Below are positions 35,455-45,800 of a stretch of DNA of 64,000 bases, one piece after another. The DNA comes from Rhodanobacter denitrificans (lineage in GTDB: Bacteria > Pseudomonadota > Gammaproteobacteria > Xanthomonadales > Rhodanobacteraceae). The notes beneath the pieces were generated by a model that was given only the letters and a program-made list of their open reading frames with translations, was not told where the DNA came from and ran no database searches. Made by a program: the position numbers and the translations under genes. Positions within the stretch are counted from its first letter, which is position 1. The number at the start of each line of letters is the position of its first letter. Location of the stretch: contig QFPO01000018.1 in the NCBI GenBank assembly GCA_003241385.1, positions 1-64,000 on the forward strand, written 5' to 3'.

Positions 35455-36848
35455 TGGGGACGTCTCTGCAAGGGCGGATGATGCTGGCACTGGGATTGGC
35501 CATCACCCTGTCCTGGGCGCTCGCACTGACTGCCATGTACGTCTATACGGCTCACAGCCAGTCCAGCCGCTGGGACAGCAGGCTGCAGTCCATAGGGACC
35601 AAGATACTGATTTCGATTCCAAGTGACGCCAGCCTCACTGACGATCCGGGGCCACGTCTGGAGATGAAAGACGGCGTGCTGCCTCAGGATGAGGAAGGCC
35701 TGGTGTTTCAGGTTTGGAACAATAGGACGACGCTGGGGGCGCGCACTCCGGACGCACCGCATGCACCGCTTCAGCCCGGTTTCGTCGACGGGTTCGCCAA
35801 CTCCGAGATCGGGGGCGTCAGATGGCGCGTCCTGTCGATGGCGGATCGCAGCGGACAGATCCATGTCCAGGTCGCCTATCCATGGCGAGTGATCAACGCC
35901 TCGTTTCGCACCGATGCTCTGAGCGCGCTGGGTGTGGCGACAGCCCTCCTTGCCGTCATGGGTCTGATCATGTGGGGTGCCGTAAGAAAGTCCCTGCAGC
36001 CCGTCCGATCCGTCGAGAGGAGCGTCAGACGGCGGGAGAAATTCGATCTGACGCCTCTGCCGGCCTCGACTTTGCCCGATGAGATAAGACCCCTCGTGGA
36101 CTCCTTCAACTACCTGATGGAACAGTTGGGGCAGGCTGTTCAAGGCGAGCGCAGGTTCATCGACGATGCGGCGCACGAGCTTCGCACTCCGCTTTCGGCT
36201 ATCAGCGCGCAGACCGAAGTGGCGCTGCAGGCTCGGTCGATCGAGGACAAGGATGCGGCCCTGGGAACGTTGCTCGGCATGGTGGGGCGAAGCACGCGTT
36301 TGTCGGAGCAGCTTCTGGACCTGGCACGACTCGACGCGGGTGTTCATGCACCCAGGCGCCAGTGGTATGACCTGGAAGAGATCATCGTCCATGTCGTCGG
36401 CGAGTTCGAGGTGACCGCTCAGGTACAGAATCAGACGATTCACGTGGACACGGGGGTGTGCCGGATCCAATGCGATGTCGACGAGATGGGAATCCTGCTG
36501 AGGAACCTGGTGGACAACGCACTTCGCTACACGGGCCCGGGTGGCGAGGTCCGGGTCCGGTGCGGTTTTGAAAGTGACCACGCCACGCTACGGCCATTCC
36601 TCGACGTGGCCGACAGCGGGCCAGGCGTCGATCCCGAAGAGCATGCGGCCATCTTCGAGCGATTCCATCGTGCCGCCGGGAGCGGATCCCGCGGCGCAGG
36701 CATCGGTCTCTCCCTGGTCGCCAAGATCGCGAGGCTGCACCAAGCCGACGTTCGGACCTGCGAGGGCATTGGTGCTCCGGGCTTCTGCGTGCGCGTCGTG
36801 TTTCCGGCCGTGGTGCCGCAACCGCGCGACATCATAAAGGCGCCTTAA
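35454..36848 (+). CDS. Sensor histidine kinase (QseC/PmrB-like, copy 1)
   Basis: A 464-residue kinase. Transmembrane segments at about 10-30 and 155-175 flank a periplasmic domain with FVDGFANSEIGGVRWRV. A HAMP region follows (PVRSVERSVRRRE), then the H-box HELRTPLSAISAQ, N-box LLRNLVDNALRYTGPGGEV and G-boxes VADSGPGVDPEE and RGAGIGLSLVAKIA. It pairs with the response regulator upstream. The sensor motif GFxDGFA is also in the paralogue at 53244-54692, suggesting the same stimulus. Confidence 0.9.
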   Translation: MGTSLQGRMMLALGLAITLSWALALTAMYVYTAHSQSSRWDSRLQSIGTKILISIPSDASLTDDPGPRLEMKDGVLPQDEEGLVFQVWNNRTTLGARTPDAPHAPLQPGFVDGFANSEIGGVRWRVLSMADRSGQIHVQVAYPWRVINASFRTDALSALGVATALLAVMGLIMWGAVRKSLQPVRSVERSVRRREKFDLTPLPASTLPDEIRPLVDSFNYLMEQLGQAVQGERRFIDDAAHELRTPLSAISAQTEVALQARSIEDKDAALGTLLGMVGRSTRLSEQLLDLARLDAGVHAPRRQWYDLEEIIVHVVGEFEVTAQVQNQTIHVDTGVCRIQCDVDEMGILLRNLVDNALRYTGPGGEVRVRCGFESDHATLRPFLDVADSGPGVDPEEHAAIFERFHRAAGSGSRGAGIGLSLVAKIARLHQADVRTCEGIGAPGFCVRVVFPAVVPQPRDIIKAP

Positions 36849-36852
36849 AAAG

Positions 36853-36869
36853 GCTAAGAGATTTCTAAA
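36853..36869 (+). promoter_or_regulatory. PmrA/QseB-type direct repeat upstream of mipA copy 1
   Basis: GCTAAG-N5-TCTAAA, half-sites 11 bp apart, immediately after the kinase stop and 232 bp before the MipA/OmpV start. It matches the pattern of the other repeats in this window, though more degenerate. Confidence 0.45.
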
Positions 36870-37101
36870 TCTTCCCGAGCACCATCGCGAACGTCGGCGA
36901 ATGGCCGACGCAGCGCCCGGGGACCGGATGATTGATCGTGCCCTCACGGGTGCGAAGCCTTCTGCTCGTTCTGCCCGTCACGGCCGCCTGATGCAGGGTG
37001 CCAGCTTCAGGCTGCGCCCGATCGCTGCCGCGCTCTTGCTCGACCCCAACAACCCAGCGGCGACTGGTCACTCGGCCAGCTCCCCATAAAAGGACCATGG
37101 C

Positions 37102-37995
37102 GTGAAGAAAACGAACCTTTTCCATCATTCACGGAGTGCCGACGGCAGCTCCATGGATGTGATCGTGAACTTGCCTGGCCTGCCCGCACGAAGTACGCGG
37201 GCCAGGCGTGCTCAGGACTGGTATGTCAGGTTGAGCATGATTGCCGCAGCTTGCCTGCTTGGAATGGGCGTCTGCTCATCGGCTCGCGCGTTCGATGATC
37301 ACGCGCGCAACGAAGATTCGGAATCTACCTGGGGTTTGGGGCTGGGTGTCGGTGCGATGCAGAAGCCCTACAGGGACATCGATTTGGATACGATCGTGCT
37401 GCCGATCATCGTCTATGACAACAGCTGGCTAGCGGTCCACGGCGGTTCGATCAGCGTGAAACTTCCGTCCGCCGGGCCGGTATCGTTCTCGTTGTCGGTC
37501 AACGTCTCGCGAGATGGCTATGAGGCGTCCGACTCGAGCTTCCTGAGGGGCATGGATGAGCGCGAAGACCTCCTATGGGCGGGCGGAAACATCAGATGGC
37601 AGAACAGCGTCGCCGATCTGTCGCTGAGCTGGCTCGCCGACGTCTCAGGCAATAGCAAAGGACGGAAGGTTTCTGTCGGCGTAGAACGCACGTTCTCCGC
37701 GGGGAGATTTGATCTGTCACCGCGCATCGGCGCCGTGTGGCTCGATGAGAAATACGTCAACTACTACTACGGAGTTCGCGAACATGAGGCGAACAAGGCC
37801 AGGCGATTCTATGCGCCGGAAGCGACCGTCAATGTCGAAGGTGGTATCCGGACCAGCTATCGGCTGTCATCCGGACACTCGAGCCTGTTTCTCGATGTCA
37901 GCGCCCAGTCGCTTGGGAAAGAGATCAAGAACAGTCCCTTGGTAGACGCGTCCATCGAGTCGACCGTGCTTCTTGGCTACCTCTACATGTTCTGA
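37102..37995 (+). CDS. MipA/OmpV family outer-membrane protein (copy 1)
   Basis: A 297-residue beta-barrel-type protein. The leader IAAACLLGMGVCSSARAF suggests a signal peptide with the true start possibly at an ATG at 37237 rather than the GTG at 37102. The rest alternates beta-strands with family features such as WGLGLGVGAMQKPYRDID, WLAVHGGSISVKLP, VSRDGYEASDSSFLRGMDER and ending in LLGYLYMF with a terminal aromatic. MipA/OmpV proteins are linked to scaffold, antibiotic-entry and stress functions. It is downstream of the two-component pair; the paralogue at 57078-57872 sits in the second set. It ends 17 bp before a trbI fragment. Confidence 0.85.
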   Translation: MKKTNLFHHSRSADGSSMDVIVNLPGLPARSTRARRAQDWYVRLSMIAAACLLGMGVCSSARAFDDHARNEDSESTWGLGLGVGAMQKPYRDIDLDTIVLPIIVYDNSWLAVHGGSISVKLPSAGPVSFSLSVNVSRDGYEASDSSFLRGMDEREDLLWAGGNIRWQNSVADLSLSWLADVSGNSKGRKVSVGVERTFSAGRFDLSPRIGAVWLDEKYVNYYYGVREHEANKARRFYAPEATVNVEGGIRTSYRLSSGHSSLFLDVSAQSLGKEIKNSPLVDASIESTVLLGYLYMF

Positions 37996-38011
37996 TTCTG
38001 CCGTCCCCTCC

Positions 38012-38275
38012 GGGGCCACGCTGACGACGCTGCCTGGCGTCGGCGCCGAACCGGCGTCACCGGCGCGCCGGCAGGACAACGGTCGCATCGTCATCGCCGA
38101 GCGCGACGCCGCGCTGGGAGCATCACCCGATCCGCCAGGAGATTCCGACGCAAGCTCGACATCCGGCCGACGACGACCGCGCGACATCCCGCCGGTGCGG
38201 ATCATCGTCAATCGGGACCTGGTCCAGCGGCTGTACCAGCCGCTGTTCCTCGAAGCGCGTGGGGCGGTGCGATGA
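38012..38275 (+). pseudogene. trbI fragment, C-terminal end (degenerate)
   Basis: A degenerate copy of the last 85 or so codons of trbI. It starts at TLTTLPGVGAEPASPARRQD (compare TTLLGVGAELAAPENRQD in the intact protein), then frame slips, then PPVRIIVNRDLVQRLYQPLF (compare LPVRIIVNRDLVLRPYQPLF). It ends at a TGA overlapping an ATG, as in the intact trbI-DUF2274 junction at 4777. The 5' part of the gene is missing; the fragment abuts the mipA gene. It marks the boundary of a second, older conjugative element. Confidence 0.88.
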
Positions 38276-38350
38276 GCGCGCCCCGGAAACCGCTGCTGCG
38301 TCCGCGGTGGGAGCTTCGCAGCCAGGCGAGGCTGACAATCGTTGCGATAG
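38272..38350 (+). pseudogene. DUF2274 gene fragment, N-terminal half
   Basis: From the ATG at 38272 (overlapping the trbI-fragment stop as in the intact pair) the sequence encodes MSAPRKPLLRP and, after some divergence, RLTIVA, aligning with residues 1-27 of DUF2274 proteins. Homology stops near 38350, where the flavodoxin gene begins in reverse orientation. It is the complementary half of the fragment at 15558-15669. Confidence 0.7.
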
Positions 38351-38351
38351 C

Positions 38352-38703
38352 CTGGCGCGCGCTCGGCGCCACGCCCGCCGCAGGTGCAGAAGAAGGCGAC
38401 GCGCCGCAGGGTGGAACGATAGCCCTGCAGAAAGCTGCGCATCGGGCTCGCTACGTGGCCGACCCAGACCGGGGTGGCCAGTACCAGCAGATCGTAATCG
38501 GCCGGGTCGCGGGTCGGCGGCAGGATCGGCGGCAGTGCGCAGCGCGCGGCCTCGCGTGCGCTGCGCAGATAGCCCGTCAGGCCGCGGCGTCGGCGCGGCT
38601 CCTCGATCGCCGTCAGCGGCGCATCGAGTGCCGCGGCGAGCTGCTCGGCAACGCGGCCGGTGGTGCCGGTACGGCTGTAGAAGACGATCAGGATCTTGGC
38701 CAT
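38352..38703 (-). pseudogene. Flavodoxin-like gene, 3' end lost
   Basis: From the ATG at 38703 (GAGGAG upstream) this reads MAKILIVFYSRTGTTGRVAEQLA, with the FMN phosphate loop SRTGTT, and continues through DYDLLVLATPVWVGHVASPMRSFL and VAFFCTCGGRGAERA. It then breaks near residue 117 exactly where the DUF2274 fragment begins. Intact relatives extend about 40-50 residues more. The frame stays open into unrelated antisense of the trbI fragment, so a fused product is possible but not a normal flavodoxin. It is the last gene of the FNR-controlled cluster. Confidence 0.8.
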
Positions 38704-38751
38704 CGATCGATGCTCCTCTACGAATGAAGATTGGATCCGGCCTGGCCGGTC

Positions 38752-38853
38752 CTAGCGCATGAAGGCCAGGGCCGTGCTGACCAGCAGGATCGCCAGTCCC
38801 ACCAGCACGACGAGGATGAGCAGTCGCCGCGGGTGATGTCCGCTGTCGGTCAT
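38752..38853 (-). CDS. 33-residue single-pass membrane protein
   Basis: A very small gene between the flavodoxin and host-attachment genes. It has a perfect GGAGGAG three nucleotides upstream of the ATG. The product begins MTDSGHHPRRLL and is then one hydrophobic helix (about 12-31), ending in MR. Basic residues before the helix suggest an N-in orientation. The ribosome site, the short spacing (49 bp on each side) and same-strand order make it a credible microprotein. Function unknown. Confidence 0.65.
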   Translation of the reverse strand: MTDSGHHPRRLLILVVLVGLAILLVSTALAFMR

Positions 38854-38902
38854 GTGCTCCTCCGAGTTCGATGGCCTGAGGTTCCCTCCGCGCGATCGCC
38901 TT

Positions 38903-39352
38903 TCAGAGAAAGATCTTCGTCGGCAGACGCTCGCGCAGCTCCGCGACGGGCAGGGCGGTATAGTCGTGATGGACGACCTCGATCACACGATCGTGCAGCG
39001 GCTTGTCCATGCAGCCCTGCAGCGCCCCGAGGAAGCGCGACGGCGCGACCAGTACCAGGCTCTCGTAGCGGTGTTCCTGACGGCCCCGCTCGAGCACAGC
39101 ATTGAGCGTGCGGGCGAAGCGGTTGGCGTTCTTCTCGCGCAAGGTGGTATGCGGCTCGATCGCGTGGCGGGTACTGCCCATGCTCTCGTTGACGGAGGGT
39201 GGCCGGTCCGTGGTGAATTCCTTGCCCGGCAGGCGAGCATCCGGGTTGGCGTAGCGGGCCACTTCGGCCAGCTTCTTTCTCTTGCCCGCATCGGCCAGCT
39301 CGAGTACGCGGGCGCGTCCGGCATCGGCTACCAGAATCCAGATCGTGCTCAT
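38903..39352 (-). CDS. Host-attachment protein family (PF10116-type)
   Basis: A 149-residue soluble protein. It starts MSTIWILVADAGRARVLELA and contains GKEFTTDRPPSVNESMGSTRH, NRFARTLNAVLERGRQEHRYE and LVAPSRFLGALQGCMDKP. This is the family annotated as protein required for attachment to host cells; its fold is eRF1/ribosome-rescue-like and its biochemical role is uncertain. The ATG at 39352 gives the family start. A perfect FNR/ANR-type site lies 64 bp upstream; the 33-residue protein and flavodoxin genes follow. Confidence 0.85.
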   Translation of the reverse strand: MSTIWILVADAGRARVLELADAGKRKKLAEVARYANPDARLPGKEFTTDRPPSVNESMGSTRHAIEPHTTLREKNANRFARTLNAVLERGRQEHRYESLVLVAPSRFLGALQGCMDKPLHDRVIEVVHHDYTALPVAELRERLPTKIFL

Positions 39353-39830
39353 GTCGAAATCCCACGCCCTCTTCGGAATCGTCGGTGCACGATATCGCCG
39401 CCGTTTCCGGCCGTGCTTGATGCAGATCAAGGCGCCGCAGACGTGCAGGTCGGTCGCTTGTCACCGATCGTGCGAGGCCGGTTCCCGCCTGCCCGTTCAC
39501 CGGACTTGGCCGTTGTCCACTCGGCCGGGCGCGCCAAGCCGCTTCTCCATCCGCACGTCGCCGCCGCGATGTCGCGCGCCGCCAGCGCGCAGGCGTACGC
39601 GGACGTACAGAATCGGTGTGTGACACTCGCCGCCGAGCTCTCCCCGCGGGCGACTGCCGGTAGCCGGGCCTGATACCGCAGATTCCTTCGAGGGCGGGGA
39701 CGGTCTGCAGATCGCAGGCGGAGTCGGGACCGGATCGTGTCCTGGGGAGCGCTCGGATCAGCCTCGCCGCCGTCGCCCGAGAGGCGGCAGCGGGACGCAT
39801 CGTCGGTCAGTGGCTGCCAGAGGATTCGAG
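39353..39830. other. Intergenic region upstream of ndvB and the host-attachment gene
   Basis: About 478 bp between divergent genes. It contains the FNR-type site on the host-attachment side. I see no gene and no clear promoter for ndvB. Confidence 0.5.
39389..39430 (-). promoter_or_regulatory. FNR/ANR-type site and -10 element
   Basis: TTGAT-GCAG-ATCAA (39417-39430) is a perfect FNR/ANR/CRP-superfamily palindrome. On the minus strand a -10-like TATCGT lies at 39394-39389, placing the start near 39382 and the FNR centre at about -41, a class II activator position. It would drive the host-attachment, 33-residue membrane protein and flavodoxin genes in low oxygen. Confidence 0.72.
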
Positions 39831-42800
39831 ATGCCCCAGGCGTGGAGGGTCTTCAGTCGCTGGCTGCGCCTGCGTCGGCAGTTGTGGCGCTGGCGGCGCG
39901 CCGTGTCCCAGAAGCCGGTGCGCGCCGAGGCGCCGCTGCGCGCGCAGCTGTTCAACGTCGAACAGATGGAGCGGCACGGGCGTGCGCTGGCGCTGGCTCA
40001 CCGGGTGCATGCGCGTGCCGGCCCGGAACGCCTGCTGGAGCGTCTGACCGAGAACGAAGGCGTGCTGGATGATGCCTGCAATCTGCTGACGCGGATGGTC
40101 CAGGACGACATGCGGGTCACGCCGGCCGGCGAGTGGCTGCTCGACAACTACTATCTGGTCGAAGAGCAGATCGTCACCGCGCGCCGCCATCTGCCGAAGG
40201 GCTACAGCCGGCAGCTGCCGTCCTTGAGCGAGGGGCCTTCGGCCGGCCTGCCGCGCGTGTACGACCTGTCGCTGGAAGCGATCGCGCACGGCGACGGTCG
40301 CATCGATGCCGAGACGCTCAGGCGCTTCTTCGCCGCCTATCAGTCGGTCACGCCGCTGAAGCTCGGCGAGCTGTGGGCGATCCCGATCATGCTGCGCCTG
40401 GCGTTGATCGACAATCTGCGTCGCATGGCGGTGCAGCTGATGCGCGACGGCGAGGATCACCGCCTGGCCAGCGAGTGGGCCGGCCTGCTCAATCGGACGG
40501 CGGCGGAAGATCCCAAGAACGTGGTTCTGGTGGTCGCCGACATGGCGCGCTCGGACCCGCCGCTGAGCGGTGCGTTCATCTCGGAGCTGACGCGCGGACT
40601 GCAGGGGCGCGGCAGCGTGTTCTCGATGCCGATCACCTGGCTCGAGCAGTGGGCCGCTCACGGCGGCCAGCGCATCGAGGAGCTGGTCCATCTGGAAAGC
40701 CAGCAGCAGGCTGCGGACCAGGTGTCGATCAGCAACAGCATCGGCAGCCTGCGCTTCCTCGCCGAGATGGACTGGCGGGAATTCGTCGAGGACATGAGCG
40801 TGGTCGAGCACACGCTGCGCAGGGATCCGGCCGGCATCTATGCGCAGATGGACTTCAGTACCCGCGACAACTACCGGCACGTGATCGAGAAGATCGCGCG
40901 CCTGTCCGGCGTCGACGAGCGGGCGGTGGCGGAGATCGCACTGGACCTGGCGCGAGCCGCCGCCGCGACCGATCCAGTCCCTTACCAGGCGCACGTCGGC
41001 TTCTATCTGATCGACGACGGCGTGGTCCGGACCCGGCAGGCCGTGGCCGGCACCTCCGGGGGGCGGCCGGTCCGCTTGCGCCTGCGCCGCATTCCGCTGC
41101 CGGTCTATCTGATCCCGATCGCGGTGATCGTCGTCGCGTTCACGCGGGGTCTGCTGTCCGCGGGCCTGCCCCTGCCGGGCGTGGCGATCGGCTTGACGAT
41201 CCTGCTGGCGCTGCTCGCTTTCAGCGAACTGGCGATCGCGCTCGTGAACTGGACGGCGACCGTGCTGGTGCCTCCGCATCCGTTGCCGCGGATGGACTTT
41301 TCCGAAGGCATTCCGGCGCAGGCGCGCACGCTGGTGGTGGTGCCGTGCATGCTGGACGGCGAAGCGGGTGTGGACCGTCTGGCCGAGGCGCTGGAAGTGC
41401 GCTTCCTGGCCAACCGCGACCGTCATCTGCACTTCGCCCTGCTCAGCGATTTCCTCGATGCGGACCAGGCCGGCATGCCGGGCGACGATGCGCTGGTCGC
41501 GCATGCGGCGCACCGGATCGAGCAGCTCAATCGCCGCTACGCGCCAGAGCGGACCGACTCTCGAGGCGGCGACCTGTTCTTCCTGTTCCATCGGAAACGC
41601 CTGTGGAATCCGCGCGAGCGACGCTGGATGGGCTACGAGCGCAAGCGCGGCAAGCTGGCGGCGTTGAATCGGCTGCTGCGCGGCGGAGGCGGCGAGGACT
41701 TCGTGCAGGTGGTCGGCAACACGGACGTGCTGTCGCAGGTGCGCTACGTGATCTCGCTGGATACCGATACCCGGCTGCCGCGGGACGCGGCGCGCGAGCT
41801 GGCCGGCACGCTGGCCCATCCGCTCAATCTGGCCGTCTTCGACGAGCGGCGGCGCCGCGTCGTGCGCGGCTACGGCATTCTGCAGCCCAGCGTCGGCACC
41901 AGCCTCAGCGGGCGGCCCAGTTCGCGCTACGCGCGGATGTTCGGCAGCGAGCCGGGCATCGATCCGTATACGCGCACGGTGTCGGACGTGTACCAGGATC
42001 TGTTCGGCGAGGGCTCGTTCGTCGGCAAGGGCATCTACGACGTGGATGCATTCGAGCACGCGCTGGCCGGCCGACTTCCCGACGACCGCATCCTCAGCCA
42101 CGATCTGCTGGAAGGCTGCTATGCGCGTGCCGGCCTGGTCAGCGACGTACGCCTGTACGAAGACTACCCGGCGCGCTATGCGGCGGACGTGAGGCGCCGT
42201 TCGCGCTGGATCCGCGGCGACTGGCAGCTGCTGCCGTGGTTGCTGCCGTGGGTGCCGCGCCGCGACGGCGGGTTCGAGCGCAATCCACTCTCGTGGCTCT
42301 CGCGCGGCAAACTGCTCGACAATCTGCGGCGCAGCCTGGTGCCGGCGTCGACGCTCGCCCTGCTCGTGATCGGCTGGCTGTTCTCGCCCGACCCGCTCGG
42401 CTGGACGACCTGGCTGCTGAGCCTGTGGGCGCTGCCGGTGCTGCTGCCGGCGCTGCGCGATCTGTTCTCCCTGCCGGTCGACATGCCGCTGGAGGCGCAT
42501 CTGGTCCAGGTCGGCCGGTCCAGCCTGCGCCAGCTGCTGCGCGCGGCGGTCGACGTGGCCTGCCTGCCGTACGAGGCCTGCTTCAGCCTGACCGCGATCC
42601 TGCGCACGCTCTGGCGCCTGCTGGTCACGCGACGGCAGCTGCTGCAATGGCACCCGTCCAGCGAGGTGGAGCGCAGCCTCGGCGGCGTGCGCGCGGAGCT
42701 GCTCGGCATGGCACCGGCGCCGCTGATCGCCGTCGCCATCGCCGCATTGCTGGCGGCACGGCAGCCGGCAGCGCTGGCGGTGGCGGCGCCGCTGCTGGCG

Positions 42801-45800
42801 GCCTGGCTGCTGTCGCCGGCGCTGATGGCCTGGCTGGGGCGGCCGCGCGGCCGGCGCGGCGGCAAGCTGTCGGCTTTCCAGTCGGCGTTTCTCGGCAAGC
42901 TGTCGCGTCGCACCTGGGCCTTCTTCGAGACCTACGTGCGCGCCGAGGATCACTGGCTGCCGCCCGACAACGTGCAGGAACACCCGGCCCTGGTCGTGGC
43001 GCGACGCACCTCGCCGACCAACATCGGGCTGTCGCTGCTGGCGAATCTGGCCGCCTGGGACTTCGGCTATCTGCAGGTCGGTGGCGTGATCGAGCGTACG
43101 CGCCGGGTGTTCGATACGCTGGATGCGCTGAAGCGCCATCGCGGGCATTTCTACAACTGGTACGACACCCAGACGCTGCAGCCGCTGCCGCCGGCCTACG
43201 TGTCCACGGTCGACAGCGGCAACCTCGCCGGGCATCTGCTGACCCTGCGCCAGGGTCTGCTGGCGCTGGCCGATGCGCCGATCCTGGCGCCCGCCACGTT
43301 CACCGGTCTGGCCGATACGCTGGCCGTGCTGGAGGACGAGCTGGCGGGCCTGCCTGCCGAAGGCGATGCGCCGTCGCTGGCGCTGGCCGAGTTCCGCGCG
43401 GCACTGACGCAGGCGCAGCGGGCGCCTCCCGCCACCTTCGCGGACGCCGACCGGCTGCTGGTGCGACTGCTGCAGCATGCGGAGGGCATCGCGGCCGTCT
43501 GGCCGGCCGGCGCTGCCGAACCGGTCCATCCTCACCATTGGCCGACCGCATTGATCGAGAGCTGCCGATCGGCGCGGAACGAGCTGGAGTTTCTGCTGCC
43601 CGACGCCGATGCCCGGACCGACCAGCGCATCCCGACGCTGCGCGAGCTGCTGGAGCATGCAGCGAATCCGCTGACCGTCAGGCGAGCGCGCGAAAGGATC
43701 CACCAGCTCGAACGGCTGGCGCACATCGCCGGGCAGTTCTCGCTGATGGAATACGATTTCCTCTACGACCGCGCGCGCCACCTGCTGGTGATCGGCTACA
43801 ACGTCGAGGAGCACCGTCTGGACAGCGGCCTGTACGACCTGCTGGCGTCGGAGGCGCGCCTGTGCAGCTTCGTCGCGATCGCGCAGGGGCAGTTGCCGCA
43901 GGAGAGCTGGTTCGCGCTCGGCCGCCTGCTGACCGAGGTCGACGGCAACGCGACGCTGCTGTCGTGGAGCGGCTCGATGTTCGAGTACCTGATGCCGCAG
44001 CTGGTCATGCCGAGCTATCCGGACACGCTGCTGGACCAGACCGCCCGCCACGCGGTGGACGCCCAGATCGCGTACGGCGAACGCCACGACGTGCCATGGG
44101 GCATTTCCGAGTCGGGCTACAACGCCGTCGACGCGCGCATGAACTACCAGTACCGCGCGTTCGGCGTGCCCGGTCTGGGCCTCAAGCGCGGACTGAGCCA
44201 GGAGCTGGTCGTCGCGCCCTACGCCAGCATGATGGCGCTGATGGTGGCGCCGGAGGCGGCCTGCCAGAACCTGCAGCGGCTGACCGCGCTCGGCTTCGGC
44301 GGACAGTTCGGACTTTACGAGGCCATCGACTACACGGCCGCTCGCATCCCGCCCGGACAGACGCACGTCGTCGTGCGGTCGTTCATGGCGCACCACCAGG
44401 GCATGGGCTTTCTCTCGCTGGTCCATCTGCTGCGCCAGCAGCCGATGCAACGCCGGTTCGAGGCCGATGCCGAGTTCCAGGCGACCGTCCTGCTGTTGCA
44501 GGAGCGCATCCCCCACACCGGCGTATTCCACCCGCACGAGGCCGAGGCACAGGACTCGCGCGCGGCACCGGCCGAAACCGAAACGCAGCTGCGCATCTTC
44601 CGCGACCCGAACACCTCGCGTCCGGCCGTGCAGCTGCTGTCCAACGGGCGCTATCACGGCTTGCTGACGAGCGCGGGCGGCGGCTACAGCCGCCACCGCG
44701 ACATGGCGGTCACGCGCTGGCGGGAGGACGGCACGCGCGACCATTGGGGCAGCTTCTGCTATCTGCGCGACGTGGAGAGCGGCGAGTTCTGGTCCACGTC
44801 GCTGCAGCCGACCTGCGTGCCGGTCGAACAGTACGAGGCGATCTTCTCCGATGCCAAGGCCGAGTTCCGCGGACGCAAGCGCGGCTACGAGAGCCATCTG
44901 GAAATCGCGATCTCGGCCGAGGACGACATCGAGCTGCGCCGGCTGCGCCTGAGCAACCGCAGCCGGCACACGCGCACGATCGAGATCACCACGTATGCGG
45001 AAGTGGTGCTGGCGCCCGCGATCGCCGACGAGCTGCATCCGGCCTTCAGCAATCTGTTCGTGCAGTCGCAGATCGTGCGCGAGAAGCAGGCGCTGCTGTG
45101 CACGCGCCGGCCGCGCGAGAGCGACGCGCCGGCGCCGTGGATGTTTCACCTCGTCGCGGTCCACGATGCCGACATCGGCGCGATCTCCTACGAGACCGAT
45201 CGCGCGCGCTTCCTCGGCCGCGGCAACACGCCGCGCAGGCCGTCCGCCCTGGTCGAGCAGGACGCGCTGTCCGACAGCGAGGGATCGGTGCTCGATCCGA
45301 TCGTGGCGATCCGCTGCCGGATCGGGCTGGCGCCGGGACAGACCGCATCGATCGACATGGTCTACGGCGTGGGCGCCGATCGCGAGGCCTGCATCGGACT
45401 GGTCGACAAGTACCGGGACCGCCGCCTGGCCGATCGCGTCTTCGACCTGGCCTGGACGCAGAGTCAGGTCGTCAGACGCCAGATCAACGCGTCCCAGGCC
45501 GATGCGCAGCTCTACGAACGCCTGGCCGGACTGATCGTCTATGCGCACCCGCTGCTGCGCGCCGATGCCCGCATCCTGTTGCAGAACCAGCGCGGCCAGT
45601 CGGGACTGTGGGGACACGCGATCTCCGGCGATCTGCCGATGGTGCTGCTGCAGATCGCCGATGCCGAGCACATCGAGCTGGCGCGGCAGATGGTGCAGGC
45701 GCACGCGTACTGGAGACTGAAGGGACTGCGCGCGGACCTGGTGATCTGGAACGAGAGTCAGTCCGGCTACCGCCAGCAGCTGCAGGACCTGATCCTGGGC

